50,898 bases of DNA from an uncultured SAR86 cluster bacterium (GTDB taxonomy: Bacteria > Pseudomonadota > Gammaproteobacteria > Magnimaribacterales > Magnimaribacteraceae), in assembly GCA_902574355.1 (NCBI GenBank), contig CACGNN010000009.1, positions 1 through 50,898 on the forward strand. The letters run 5' to 3'. Position 1 is the first letter of the stretch. Each line of letters opens with the position of its first letter. This document shows positions 18,255-26,789 of this stretch, piece after piece. The translations under genes and the position numbers were made by a program. Below the pieces are notes generated by a model that was not told the DNA's origin, ran no database searches, and saw only the letters and a program-made list of their open reading frames with translations.

Positions 18255-19372
18255 ACAAGAATAAAAAAAGAATCTTGCTTACTGGAGCTAACGGCTTTAT
18301 TGGCAAGAACTTGGGTATTAGCTTGGGTGAGCAGAATGATACCGAAATCTTGTCCTTTGTCCGTGGTGACTCTGTAGAGTCGCTAGTTGAGCTTGTGGAG
18401 AGAGCGGATGCAATTATACATTTGGCTGGCGAGAATCGTCCAAATGACCCTGAAGATTTTTCTCTTGTTAATATTGACCTAACAACTGCATTGTGTGAAG
18501 CGATTGAATGTACCGGGCGCAATATTCCGCTAATTTTTACTTCTTCAACGCAGGCTGAATGCGATAACCTTTATGGGAAGAGTAAACTTGCTGCTGAGCA
18601 GATTATTGAAGATTTTGTTAATAAAACAGGCAATTCAACAGTTATTTATCGCTTAGTTGGTATCTTTGGAAAGTTTTGCAAACCTAACTATAATTCCGTC
18701 GTGGCAACTTTTTGTCATAACATCGCTTTTGACTTACCAATACAGATCAATGATCCTGATCTAAAAATTGAATTAGCTTATATCGATGATGTGGTTGATG
18801 AATTATTGCAGACCTTGATTGAAGTTAAGCCAGGGTTGTTAAGGGGAAAAATTAGTAAAACATATAGCATTACTTTAGGTAATTTAGCTGAACAGATTCT
18901 TGCATTTAAAAATTGTCGTACCAGTTTGATATCAGAGCGTGTTGGTACAGGCTTAACTCGGGCTTTATATTCAACCTACATGAGTTACTTGCCTTCAGAT
19001 AAATTTGTTTATGATCTGCCACAGCATGGCGATGAGCGCGGTATGTTTGTTGAAATGCTAAAGACCCCGGATAGTGGTCAATTTTCTTTTTTTACGGTAC
19101 ACCCCGGAGTAACGAGAGGCTCGCACTATCATCATACTAAGACGGAAAAGTTTCTTGTTGTTGAAGGCACAGTTCGGATGTGCTTCCGGCAGTTAGTCAC
19201 AGGCGAAACCTTTGAGGTTCAACTTTTTTCTGATAAGCCACAAGTGGTGGATACTATTCCTGGGTGGGTTCATGACATTACCAACGTTGGAGAGAGTAAA
19301 GCAATTATAATGCTCTGGGCTAATGAGAACTTTGATCAAGATCGCCCTGACAGCATACCTTGTGAGGTTTGA
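18251..19372 (+). CDS. fnlB: UDP-2-acetamido-2,6-dideoxy-hexulose epimerase/reductase (SDR plus cupin)
   Basis: 373 residues, the two-domain design of FnlB/CapF/WbjC. Residues 1-240 are an SDR reductase (ILLTGANGFIGKNLGISL, catalytic NLYGKSKLAAEQI). Residues 250-373 are a cupin (GDERGMFVEMLKT, then HPGVTRGSHYHHTKTEKFLV with metal-binding His). In CapF the cupin epimerises C3 and the SDR reduces C4, the second step to UDP-L-FucNAc. It overlaps fnlA by four bases and runs up to fnlC. 11 of 15 arginine codons are CGN, so it shares the unusual composition of fnlA. Confidence 0.92.
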   Translation: MNKNKKRILLTGANGFIGKNLGISLGEQNDTEILSFVRGDSVESLVELVERADAIIHLAGENRPNDPEDFSLVNIDLTTALCEAIECTGRNIPLIFTSSTQAECDNLYGKSKLAAEQIIEDFVNKTGNSTVIYRLVGIFGKFCKPNYNSVVATFCHNIAFDLPIQINDPDLKIELAYIDDVVDELLQTLIEVKPGLLRGKISKTYSITLGNLAEQILAFKNCRTSLISERVGTGLTRALYSTYMSYLPSDKFVYDLPQHGDERGMFVEMLKTPDSGQFSFFTVHPGVTRGSHYHHTKTEKFLVVEGTVRMCFRQLVTGETFEVQLFSDKPQVVDTIPGWVHDITNVGESKAIIMLWANENFDQDRPDSIPCEV

Positions 19373-19380
19373 TAAAAAAA

Positions 19381-20511
19381 ATGAAAAAACTTAAAGTATT
19401 AACGGTAGTTGGAACCCGGCCTGAGATTATAAGACTTGCATGCGTCATACCCAAGCTTGATAGTCATTTTGAACACATTTTGATTCATACAGGTCAAAAT
19501 TATGATTACGAGCTAAATCAGATTTTCTTCGACGACCTCAACTTACGTAAACCAGATTATTTTTTGGAAGCCGCGGGCCGAAATGGTGCTGAGACAATCG
19601 GCAAAGTAATAATTGAAGTTGATAAAGTTTTGGAAGAGATAAATCCTGATGCAGTTCTAGTTCTTGGAGATACAAACAGTTGTTTGTCAATTTTACCTGC
19701 AAAGAGACGAAAAATACCAACATTTCATATGGAAGCAGGCAATAGATGTTTTGACTTTAGAGTTCCAGAAGAAATAAATCGACGTATCGTTGATCATACA
19801 GCTGATATAAATCTTACATATAGCTCAATTGCTAGAGAATATTTAGTAAGTGAAGGTTTACCTAAAGATCAAATCATCAAAACTGGCAGTCCAATGAACG
19901 AGGTTTTGTCATTCTACAAGCAAAAAATAGAAGCCTCGGAAATTTTAAGTGCACTTAATTTACAGAAGGAAAACTTCTATTTAGTGAGTGCTCACCGAGA
20001 AGAGAATATAGATACAGATAAGAATTTTTTAAAACTAGTAGATGTACTAAATTCTGTAGCTGAGAATTATAATCTACCACTGATTTTATCAACTCATCCT
20101 AGGACTCTAAAGCGTATTGAGGAAAAGAAAATAAAATTTCATCCAATGTTAAAGTCTATAAACCCCTTAAGCTTTACCGACTATAATAATCTACAAGTCA
20201 ATGCTAAAGCTGTTTTGTCAGACAGTGGAACGATAAATGAAGAAGCTTCCATTCTTAACTTCCCTGCTTTGAATATCAGAGAATCACATGAAAGGCCAGA
20301 GGGGATGGAAGAGGCTGCTGTTATGATGGTAGGCTTGGATACAAATAGAGTTTTACAGGCTCTTTCCATTTTAGAGGTCCAATCTTCAGATACAATTAAT
20401 AAGATGAGAATGGTGGCAGATTATTCTATGCCAAATGTATCAAGCAAAGTTGTTAGAATAATCCAAAGTTATACAGATTATGTTAACAGAGTAGTTTGGA
20501 AAAAATATTAA
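19381..20511 (+). CDS. fnlC: WecB-type UDP-sugar 2-epimerase completing UDP-L-FucNAc
   Basis: 376 residues from ATG 19381; a TTG four codons upstream is also possible, but the MKKLKV start agrees with known FnlC proteins. Motifs of non-hydrolysing 2-epimerases are all present: VVGTRPEIIRLACVIPKL, IHTGQNYDYELNQIFF, LVLGDTNSCLSIL, HMEAGNRCFDFRVPEEINRR and SDSGTINEEASIL. The HTGQNYDYE and NRCFDFRVPEE variants fit the FnlC/WbjD/CapG branch better than WecB itself. It inverts C2 to give UDP-L-FucNAc. Arginine codons are mixed (8 CGN, 12 AGR). Confidence 0.92.
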   Translation: MKKLKVLTVVGTRPEIIRLACVIPKLDSHFEHILIHTGQNYDYELNQIFFDDLNLRKPDYFLEAAGRNGAETIGKVIIEVDKVLEEINPDAVLVLGDTNSCLSILPAKRRKIPTFHMEAGNRCFDFRVPEEINRRIVDHTADINLTYSSIAREYLVSEGLPKDQIIKTGSPMNEVLSFYKQKIEASEILSALNLQKENFYLVSAHREENIDTDKNFLKLVDVLNSVAENYNLPLILSTHPRTLKRIEEKKIKFHPMLKSINPLSFTDYNNLQVNAKAVLSDSGTINEEASILNFPALNIRESHERPEGMEEAAVMMVGLDTNRVLQALSILEVQSSDTINKMRMVADYSMPNVSSKVVRIIQSYTDYVNRVVWKKY

Positions 20512-20542
20512 AGTTAATGTTTTTTATTTGAAGGTAATTTCA

Positions 20543-21742
20543 ATGCGTATAGCTTTACTACCGGATGAATACTTACCTTCGGGAACGAGAGTACACTCAA
20601 AGATGTTCCATGAATTAGCTTTACAGTTAAAGGCTAGTGGTCATGAACCAGTCGTTATAACTCCAGGCAGCCCTTTGCAGGACTCTAGATTAATTATAGA
20701 TCATTACGAAGGTGTTGAGGTCTGGCGTTTTAAGTCAGGTTTAACAAGGGGAGTAGGTCTCATTCAAAGAGCCTTCAATGAGTTTCTACTTCCTTTCAAG
20801 GCTTGGTATGCTATCAAAGGAAAAGTGAAACAAGATAGGTTCGATCTTTGTATAAATTATGCCCCAACAATATTCTTCGGACCACTAGCTAGGTGGTTTA
20901 GAAGACAAGGTACATATGTTTATCTTGTATTACGAGATATGTTCCCTCAGTGGATAATTGACGAGGGTTTGATAAAAGAAAAATCTATCGCAGCTTATTT
21001 TTTTAGGTTTTTTGAATCACTGAACTATGACACTTCAGACTGCATAGGCGTACAGTCTCAAGCTAATCTCGACCTGTTCGTTAAAAAATTTCCAAACTAT
21101 AATAATGTAAAAATACTCAAAAATTGGTCTGCTACTTCTAATTTCCTTCAGACCACTACCAGCACTAAATTTAGAACTAAATTAAATTTGAGAGAAAAAA
21201 TAATCTTTTTTTATGGAGGAAATATAGGTCATGCTCAGGATATGGAAAATATAATGAGGTTGGTGAGAAGTTTTAAAGATACCCACGAAGCACATTTTTT
21301 AATTGTTGGACAGGGGGACGAATTCAAATTAATTCAAGATTTACAGTCAAGATGGGAACTTAAGAATTTAACTATTCTTCCTTCAATAGATCAAAGAGAA
21401 TTTAGCCATCTTCTTTCAGAGATAGATATCGGTTTATTCTCTTTGTCCTTTAATCACACAGCGCATAATTTTCCTGGAAAATTGCTGGGTTATATGAATG
21501 CATCTAAGCCTATATTAGGAAGCGTCAATCCAGGAAATGATTTGCTGGATGTCATTAACTTGTCTCAGGCAGGTTTTGTTTTCATTAATGGTGAAGACCT
21601 CATCTTACAAAAAGCTGCAAAAGAGCTAGTAAATGATAAAGAGTTACGAAGTCGGTTAGGAAAAAATAGTAGGGAGTTGCTAATTAGAGAATTCTCAGTA
21701 GAAAAAGCAGCAGATGAAATTTTGTCTGCAATGAAAGGATAG
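20543..21742 (+). CDS. wbuB: WbuB-like glycosyltransferase (probable L-FucNAc transferase)
   Basis: 399 residues from ATG 20543, with AAGG at 20531-20534; a TTG five codons upstream is less likely. The protein is a GT-B, GT4-type enzyme: LLPDEYLPSGTRVHSKMFHE at the start, LVLRDMFPQWIIDEG in the middle, IFFYGGNIGHAQDMENI opening the donor domain and FNHTAHNFPGKLLGYMNASK near the donor site. The start and the VLRDMFPQW block resemble WbuB, which in E. coli O26-type clusters follows fnlABC and adds L-FucNAc. The same gene order here supports that function (inference for specificity). Confidence 0.85.
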   Translation: MRIALLPDEYLPSGTRVHSKMFHELALQLKASGHEPVVITPGSPLQDSRLIIDHYEGVEVWRFKSGLTRGVGLIQRAFNEFLLPFKAWYAIKGKVKQDRFDLCINYAPTIFFGPLARWFRRQGTYVYLVLRDMFPQWIIDEGLIKEKSIAAYFFRFFESLNYDTSDCIGVQSQANLDLFVKKFPNYNNVKILKNWSATSNFLQTTTSTKFRTKLNLREKIIFFYGGNIGHAQDMENIMRLVRSFKDTHEAHFLIVGQGDEFKLIQDLQSRWELKNLTILPSIDQREFSHLLSEIDIGLFSLSFNHTAHNFPGKLLGYMNASKPILGSVNPGNDLLDVINLSQAGFVFINGEDLILQKAAKELVNDKELRSRLGKNSRELLIREFSVEKAADEILSAMKG

Positions 21743-21751
21743 GTTAGAGAG

Positions 21752-22690
21752 TTGAAAATTTTGCTCACAGGCGCAACTGGGTTTGTTGGTAAGGAAGTAT
21801 ATGAAAATTTGAAAGGATATTCTGTGAACTTAACATCGCGAAATGCCCCATCAGATTTACCTGATAATTTTTATATTAAAACCATTTCAAGCAATGAAGA
21901 TTTTACAGACTGTCTAGAAAATGTTGACGTCATTATTCATACAGCCGCAAGGGTTCATCAAATGAATGATCAATCCTTTGACCCTATGTCTGACTATATT
22001 GAAACTAATTGTTCAGGTACTCTTAACCTTGCAAGGCAGGCAGTTAAGTTGGGTGTAAAAAGGTTTATTTTTATAAGTACAATTAAAGTCAACGGAGAAA
22101 AGACAACCGACGGATCACCATTTAGATTCGATGACCCCAGAAATGGTTCAGATCCTTATAGTCTATCAAAGTCAAAGGCCGAACAGGGACTAATAAGGAT
22201 TGCTAGAGAGTCAAAACTTGAGGTTACCATTATAAGACCTCCATTAATATATGGTCCTGGCGTACAAGCAAATTTTAGATCCTTAATGACGTTGGCTGCA
22301 AAAAACTTACCGCTACCCTTTGGTAATTTTGATAATAAAAGGAGCTTTGTATCAATTAGGAACCTGGTGGATTTAATTCTTACCTGTATAAATCATCCTA
22401 ATGCAGCTAATCAAGTTTTCTTGGTTAGCGACGACTATGATATTTCGACAATGGAGCTCGTCATAAAAATAAAAGAAGCTTTTGGAATTCAGCCAAGACT
22501 CATGAAAGTCAACTTAAAACTTTTGAAAGCTATTGCTAAAGTTTTCAATAAAAGAGATGTCATTGATCGTTTATGTGATGACTTACAAGTAGATATAGAG
22601 CACACAAAGGAAACTTTAAATTGGAAACCGATAATTTCAATTAATGAAGGAATAAAGCTCTGTGCAGAGGATTTTAATAATAATGAATAG
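21752..22690 (+). CDS. WbpV/WreQ-like NAD-dependent 4-reductase (extended SDR)
   Basis: 312 residues, TTG 21752 behind AGAGAG. It has LLTGATGFVGKEVYENL, IIHTAARVHQMNDQS (the HTAARVH block is typical of WbpV/Gne relatives), FIFISTIKVNGE and the catalytic DPYSLSKSKAEQGL. Such enzymes reduce the 4-keto group made by WbpM, giving UDP-QuiNAc or UDP-FucNAc; in Rhizobium the WreQ homologue can act on the lipid-linked sugar. It overlaps the initiating transferase by eight bases, and WbpM follows, so the three probably form one functional set. Confidence 0.83.
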   Translation: MKILLTGATGFVGKEVYENLKGYSVNLTSRNAPSDLPDNFYIKTISSNEDFTDCLENVDVIIHTAARVHQMNDQSFDPMSDYIETNCSGTLNLARQAVKLGVKRFIFISTIKVNGEKTTDGSPFRFDDPRNGSDPYSLSKSKAEQGLIRIARESKLEVTIIRPPLIYGPGVQANFRSLMTLAAKNLPLPFGNFDNKRSFVSIRNLVDLILTCINHPNAANQVFLVSDDYDISTMELVIKIKEAFGIQPRLMKVNLKLLKAIAKVFNKRDVIDRLCDDLQVDIEHTKETLNWKPIISINEGIKLCAEDFNNNE

Positions 22691-23243
22691 ATTTTTTAAT
22701 TTGATATTAGCTTTATTGATTTTTTTAATGCTTACTCCTTTAATGGTTCTAATATCAAGTTTAATCTTTCTTATAGATGGAGAATATCCTTTATATTTTT
22801 CTCGAAGAATAGGTAAGAACAATAAATCTTTTCTGATGCCAAAATTTAGGACAATGAAGTCAACAACACCTCAAGAAGCTTCTCACTTATTGGAAGATCC
22901 TGAACAGTATTTACTCTCAACTGGTCTTTTTCTAAGGAAGTATAGTCTAGATGAATTACCACAGATAATTTCAGTACTCATGGGAGACATGGTGTTTGTT
23001 GGACCAAGACCAGCTTTGTATAATCAACATGATTTAATTGCATTGCGAGAGTATAAGAATATAAACCATCTTAAACCAGGTATAACTGGATGGGCTCAAG
23101 TGAATGGTAGAGATGAGTTGTCTATAGAAGAAAAAGTTAGGTATGATGAAGAGTATGTAGCTAAGGCTTCTTTGGGCTTTGATATTTTCATAATCTGGCT
23201 AACGTTAGTAAAAGTCCTAAAAAAGGAAGGTGTTTCTCACTGA
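22683..23243 (+). CDS. Initiating phosphoglycosyl transferase (PglC/WreU-like, monotopic)
   Basis: 186 residues from ATG 22683; an in-frame GTG at 22662 lies within the AGAGG ribosome site itself. One N-terminal membrane re-entrant helix (about residues 3-30) precedes the catalytic part. FLMPKFRTMKST, RKYSLDELPQIISVLMGDM (the Asp-Glu pair), FVGPRPALY and LKPGITGWAQVNGRDELS are the standard motifs of monotopic transferases. Its small size is PglC-like. It moves a sugar-1-phosphate from a UDP-sugar to undecaprenyl phosphate, starting the repeat unit. The neighbours predict QuiNAc/FucNAc or the 4-keto precursor as substrate. Confidence 0.92.
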   Translation: MNRFFNLILALLIFLMLTPLMVLISSLIFLIDGEYPLYFSRRIGKNNKSFLMPKFRTMKSTTPQEASHLLEDPEQYLLSTGLFLRKYSLDELPQIISVLMGDMVFVGPRPALYNQHDLIALREYKNINHLKPGITGWAQVNGRDELSIEEKVRYDEEYVAKASLGFDIFIIWLTLVKVLKKEGVSH

Positions 23244-23266
23244 TCAGCCAGTTAGTCAATACATAA

Positions 23267-25171
23267 ATGAGATTAAAACAAACTTTACTATCCGCTTCTA
23301 GATTCAATAAGAAGCTGATAGTTCTATTTACAGACTTTTTTTGCATCCTCCTAGCAACACTTTTTGCAATGTTGATTAGTAATGTGGATTTTTTCTCTTT
23401 AAACTTAATACAAATCTTAAGACTTCTTTGGGTTCCATTTTTATCTGTCATAGCCTTCTGGTTATTAGGTGTCTATAGTTCTGTAATTAGATATATAGAA
23501 TTTTCCGAAGTAATTATTATTGCTAAGGCTCTTTCAATTGTTTTCATTACTAACTGGGTCTTAAAATCCTTATATAATTTTTATTTAACTTTTACTAATT
23601 CACTAAAATTACAACCTTTGATTAACATTGAAGGATGGTTAGTAGGCTTAATTACTGCTTCGTTTTTAATTATCATATCTAGATTAGTAGCGAATTATTA
23701 TTTATCGGAAAGAGAGTCTGAAAAAAGAGTAGTAATTTATGGTGCCGGTTCGGCCGGAATACAATTAGCTAGTGCATTGAGGGTTAGTAAAGAAATGCAG
23801 CCCATAGCTTTCCTAGACAGGAACTCATCTTTACACGGAACCTATTTGGGAGGTATAAAAGTTTTGCACCCCAAGAAACTTGAACGATTAGCTTTTAAAG
23901 GTAAAGTAGATGAAGTTTTAATTGCTATGCCATCTGCCTCTAAAGCTACGTTAAGAGCTTTATTGAGGGAGATAGAAAATTTTTCTTTGAAGGTTAGAAT
24001 CTTGCCTGGACTGGCAGAGTTAGCTCAAGGAAAAATATTAGTTTCCGAACTGAAGGAGGTTGATATTTCAGATCTGCTTGGTAGATATGAAGTAGAAGCA
24101 AATCAATTTCTTATTAATAAAAATATTCAAGACAAAGTTGTACTGGTTACAGGAGCTGGGGGTTCAATTGGATCAGAAATTTCAAGACAAGTATCAAAGA
24201 ATAATGCCTCAAAAATTATCCTCTTAGATTCAAATGAATATGCTCTGTATTCTATACAACAAGAAATAAAAAGAATTGGGACTAATATTGAGACTTTTTC
24301 TGTTCTCGCAAGCGTTAACAATAAAAAGAGGATTAAAGAAGTATGTAGAACATTTAACGTAAACACAATTTATCATGCCGCTGCTTACAAACATGTTTCT
24401 TTGGTAGAAGAAAATCCATTTGAAGCTGTTTTTAATAATATACAAGGAACAAAAAGATGTGCGGAAGCGGCAATAGAATCTAACGTAGAAACTTTCGTTT
24501 TAATTTCTACCGATAAAGCTGTTCGGCCAACTAATATTATGGGCGCAACCAAAAGATTTTCAGAATTAATACTACAATCTCTTGCTGTGAATGCTTCAAC
24601 TAAAATGACTATGGTTAGGTTTGGTAATGTCATAGGCTCTTCAGGTTCCGCAATACCTCTATTTCAAGAACAAATAAAAGATGGAGGTCCTGTAACAGTT
24701 ACTCATCCTGAAGTAATAAGATATTTTATGTCTATACCCGAAGCTGCTGAATTAGTCATTCAAGCAGGAGCAATGGGGAAAGGAGGTGATGTATTTGTAT
24801 TGGATATGGGTGAACCGGTAAAAATTTATGAATTAGCAAAAAGACTAATCAACCTCAGTGGTATGGAAGTTAAAGATAAAGATAATCCTGAAGGTGATAT
24901 AGAAATTATTTTTACTGGATTAAGGCCTGGAGAAAAGCTTTATGAAGAATTATTAATTGGAGACAAAGTAAGCACAACTGAACATAAGCGGATATTTAGA
25001 GCTGAAGAAGATTTTTTAGAGTCTAGTGAATTAGAAAATTATCTGAATTTGATTAATGAAGCTGAAAAAAAAGGTGATATTCAAGATTTGAAAGACATAT
25101 TACAAAAAGCGGTTTCTGGCTTTAAACCATCAGATGAGATCGTAGATATTGTTTATCATCAAAAAAATTAA
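23267..25171 (+). CDS. wbpM: WbpM/FlaA1-type membrane UDP-GlcNAc 4,6-dehydratase
   Basis: 634 residues, the full WbpM layout. Four hydrophobic helices (about 18-130) are followed by a first Rossmann-like domain (VVIYGAGSAGIQLASAL near 160). The catalytic SDR has KVVLVTGAGGSIGSEISRQV near 290, YHAAAYKHVSLVEENP, STDKAVRPTNIMGATKRFSE and FGNVIGSSGSAIPLF. It dehydrates UDP-GlcNAc to the 4-keto-6-deoxy sugar at the inner membrane. It is the last gene of the polysaccharide island. 24 of 27 arginine codons are AGR, native-looking, unlike fnlA and fnlB. Confidence 0.93.
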   Translation: MRLKQTLLSASRFNKKLIVLFTDFFCILLATLFAMLISNVDFFSLNLIQILRLLWVPFLSVIAFWLLGVYSSVIRYIEFSEVIIIAKALSIVFITNWVLKSLYNFYLTFTNSLKLQPLINIEGWLVGLITASFLIIISRLVANYYLSERESEKRVVIYGAGSAGIQLASALRVSKEMQPIAFLDRNSSLHGTYLGGIKVLHPKKLERLAFKGKVDEVLIAMPSASKATLRALLREIENFSLKVRILPGLAELAQGKILVSELKEVDISDLLGRYEVEANQFLINKNIQDKVVLVTGAGGSIGSEISRQVSKNNASKIILLDSNEYALYSIQQEIKRIGTNIETFSVLASVNNKKRIKEVCRTFNVNTIYHAAAYKHVSLVEENPFEAVFNNIQGTKRCAEAAIESNVETFVLISTDKAVRPTNIMGATKRFSELILQSLAVNASTKMTMVRFGNVIGSSGSAIPLFQEQIKDGGPVTVTHPEVIRYFMSIPEAAELVIQAGAMGKGGDVFVLDMGEPVKIYELAKRLINLSGMEVKDKDNPEGDIEIIFTGLRPGEKLYEELLIGDKVSTTEHKRIFRAEEDFLESSELENYLNLINEAEKKGDIQDLKDILQKAVSGFKPSDEIVDIVYHQKN

Positions 25172-25186
25172 TTCACATATATCATC

Positions 25187-26014
25187 TTGTTCACTTTTAT
25201 AGATTCCATTGAAGATTTAGCTTATCTAAATGAAGAGCTATTACAAAAACCCTATGTAGGCGTGGATACGGAATTTAGAAGGACTAGTAAAGATAATATG
25301 AGATTAGCTTTGCTTCAGGTCAATGATGAAGAAGAAATATATCTTATTGATACTATTTTAATTTCAGATCCCGAGAACCACGCTAGTTTTCTTCATTCAA
25401 GTTCTGTAATTAAGATTTTTCATTCATGTAAAGAAGATTTAGAGGCAATTTATTCTTGGACAAGAAAAGAGATGGTCAATTTATTTGATACTCAAATTGC
25501 TAATGCATTTTTAGATGGAGATTTCACAATAGGTTACCAAGGCTTGGTTGAAAAAGAACTGGGAATTGGCCTTGATAAAAATGAAACTAGATCGAATTGG
25601 CTTAGAAGACCACTTACTGATTCCCAGTTAAAGTATGCTGCTTTGGATGTAGAGTACTTGATACATATATACAAGCTTCAAAAGGAGGAGTTGTCCAAAA
25701 CATTAAAACTCAATTGGCATAATCAAGACGTTGAAAGGCTTATGAAGCTCACTTATCGGTCTAACTCAAGTTCAAGAGAATTAGAAAGAACTATAAGTAA
25801 AGCCGAAGAAGCTAGCATGTTAATTAGTTTTAATAAGGTTGTTAAAGAAATTTCTGAAAGAGAAAAAATCAACCCAACTTTATTCTTTTCAAAAAAAGCT
25901 CAGAAAGACTTTTTGAGGCTAGTATTTATAGAAGGGCTAGACATGGCTTGCAGAGAAGTCACACTATGGAGAAGCGATTTAATCAAAGAAAGTTTGTTTA
26001 ACATTTTAAAATAA
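25187..26014 (+). CDS. rnd: Ribonuclease D, short form
   Basis: 275 residues, TTG 25187. The DEDDy exonuclease motifs are present: VGVDTEFRRTSKDNMRLALL (DxE), FHSCKEDLEAIYSW with NLFDTQIANAF, and LKYAALDVEYLIHIY (Tyr/Asp motif III). RNase D trims tRNA 3' ends from 3' to 5'. E. coli Rnd has about 375 residues with two HRDC domains. Here only about 80 residues follow the nuclease domain, enough for one, so the second HRDC is missing. It starts 16 bases after wbpM and marks the return to housekeeping genes. Confidence 0.9.
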   Translation: MFTFIDSIEDLAYLNEELLQKPYVGVDTEFRRTSKDNMRLALLQVNDEEEIYLIDTILISDPENHASFLHSSSVIKIFHSCKEDLEAIYSWTRKEMVNLFDTQIANAFLDGDFTIGYQGLVEKELGIGLDKNETRSNWLRRPLTDSQLKYAALDVEYLIHIYKLQKEELSKTLKLNWHNQDVERLMKLTYRSNSSSRELERTISKAEEASMLISFNKVVKEISEREKINPTLFFSKKAQKDFLRLVFIEGLDMACREVTLWRSDLIKESLFNILK

Positions 26015-26018
26015 AAGA

Positions 26019-26309
26019 ATGTTTTGGTTTATTTACTTAGCAACCTCATTTTCACTCAGTTTATTTTTTTCAAGAGCTAGTAAAAAACACTATTCAGAAA
26101 TCTTTTTTTTAACTTTTGTAACCTTAATAACTCCTGCACAAATTGACATTACTAATATAGATTATGCGCCCTCCTTATTCACTTTCTTTTTTAATATAGT
26201 GCTGGAACAAAACTTTTCTCTGAGACCTTTAAGAACATTAGTAATTACAATTCCTTTATGTGTGGCAGTAATATTTATAATTAGAGCTTTTAAAAGAAAA
26301 TTCTTTTAG
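26019..26309 (+). CDS. Small hypothetical membrane protein
   Basis: 96 residues, ATG 26019, five bases after the RNase D stop. The sequence shows an N-terminal hydrophobic helix (about 3-20), two more hydrophobic stretches (about 30-42 and 70-88) and a basic end RAFKRKFF, suggesting three membrane segments with the C-terminus inside. I do not recognise a family. Its last 20 bases overlap the end of the convergent phosphoesterase gene. The tight link to rnd supports that it is real, but nothing shows its function. Confidence 0.6.
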   Translation: MFWFIYLATSFSLSLFFSRASKKHYSEIFFLTFVTLITPAQIDITNIDYAPSLFTFFFNIVLEQNFSLRPLRTLVITIPLCVAVIFIIRAFKRKFF

Positions 26310-26781
26310 CTTCTAAATTTACTAGATCAAGAATCCCTATAGCATTGCTTCCTTTTTGCATCCCTGCAGATTCACCAGGATTGAAATATAAAACACCATT
26401 TTTTATATTATTTTCATAACGGTGAGTGTGGCCATAAAGGACCACATCTATCATTTTATTTTCTGACAGAAAATGATTTATATTCTCCGGCTCATGAAAA
26501 ATAACAATCTCTCTATCTAATATGCTTAATCTTCTTGGCGGCTCTTGAAACTGAAAGTTATTTTGTAATGCTTCTTCTTTAAGACCGGGTTCATTTCTGT
26601 CATTGTTTCCATAAACACCAATAAATTTAGAATTAAGCCTAGAAAACTGCTGTAATGAATTAGCATTCGATATATCACCTGTGTGAATAACTAGAGGTAC
26701 CTTTTCATCATTAAATAAATTAATGATTATTTCAATATTCTTTAGGTTGTTATGCGTATCGCTAACAACGCCAATTTTCAT
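26290..26781 (-). CDS. YfcE/MJ0936-type metallophosphoesterase
   Basis: 163 residues, the normal size for this family. All metal-binding motifs are visible: KIGVVSDTHNN (DxH) at the start, VIHTGDISNA (GD), GVYGNNDRNE (GNND), VIFHEPENI and VVLYGHTHRYE (GHTH). The family are small Mn2+-dependent phosphodiesterases. The physiological substrate of YfcE-like proteins is not established. It is downstream of the thiolase on the same strand with eight bases between them. Confidence 0.88.
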   Translation of the reverse strand: MKIGVVSDTHNNLKNIEIIINLFNDEKVPLVIHTGDISNANSLQQFSRLNSKFIGVYGNNDRNEPGLKEEALQNNFQFQEPPRRLSILDREIVIFHEPENINHFLSENKMIDVVLYGHTHRYENNIKNGVLYFNPGESAGMQKGSNAIGILDLVNLEAKRIFF

Positions 26782-26789
26782 AAGAAGCC

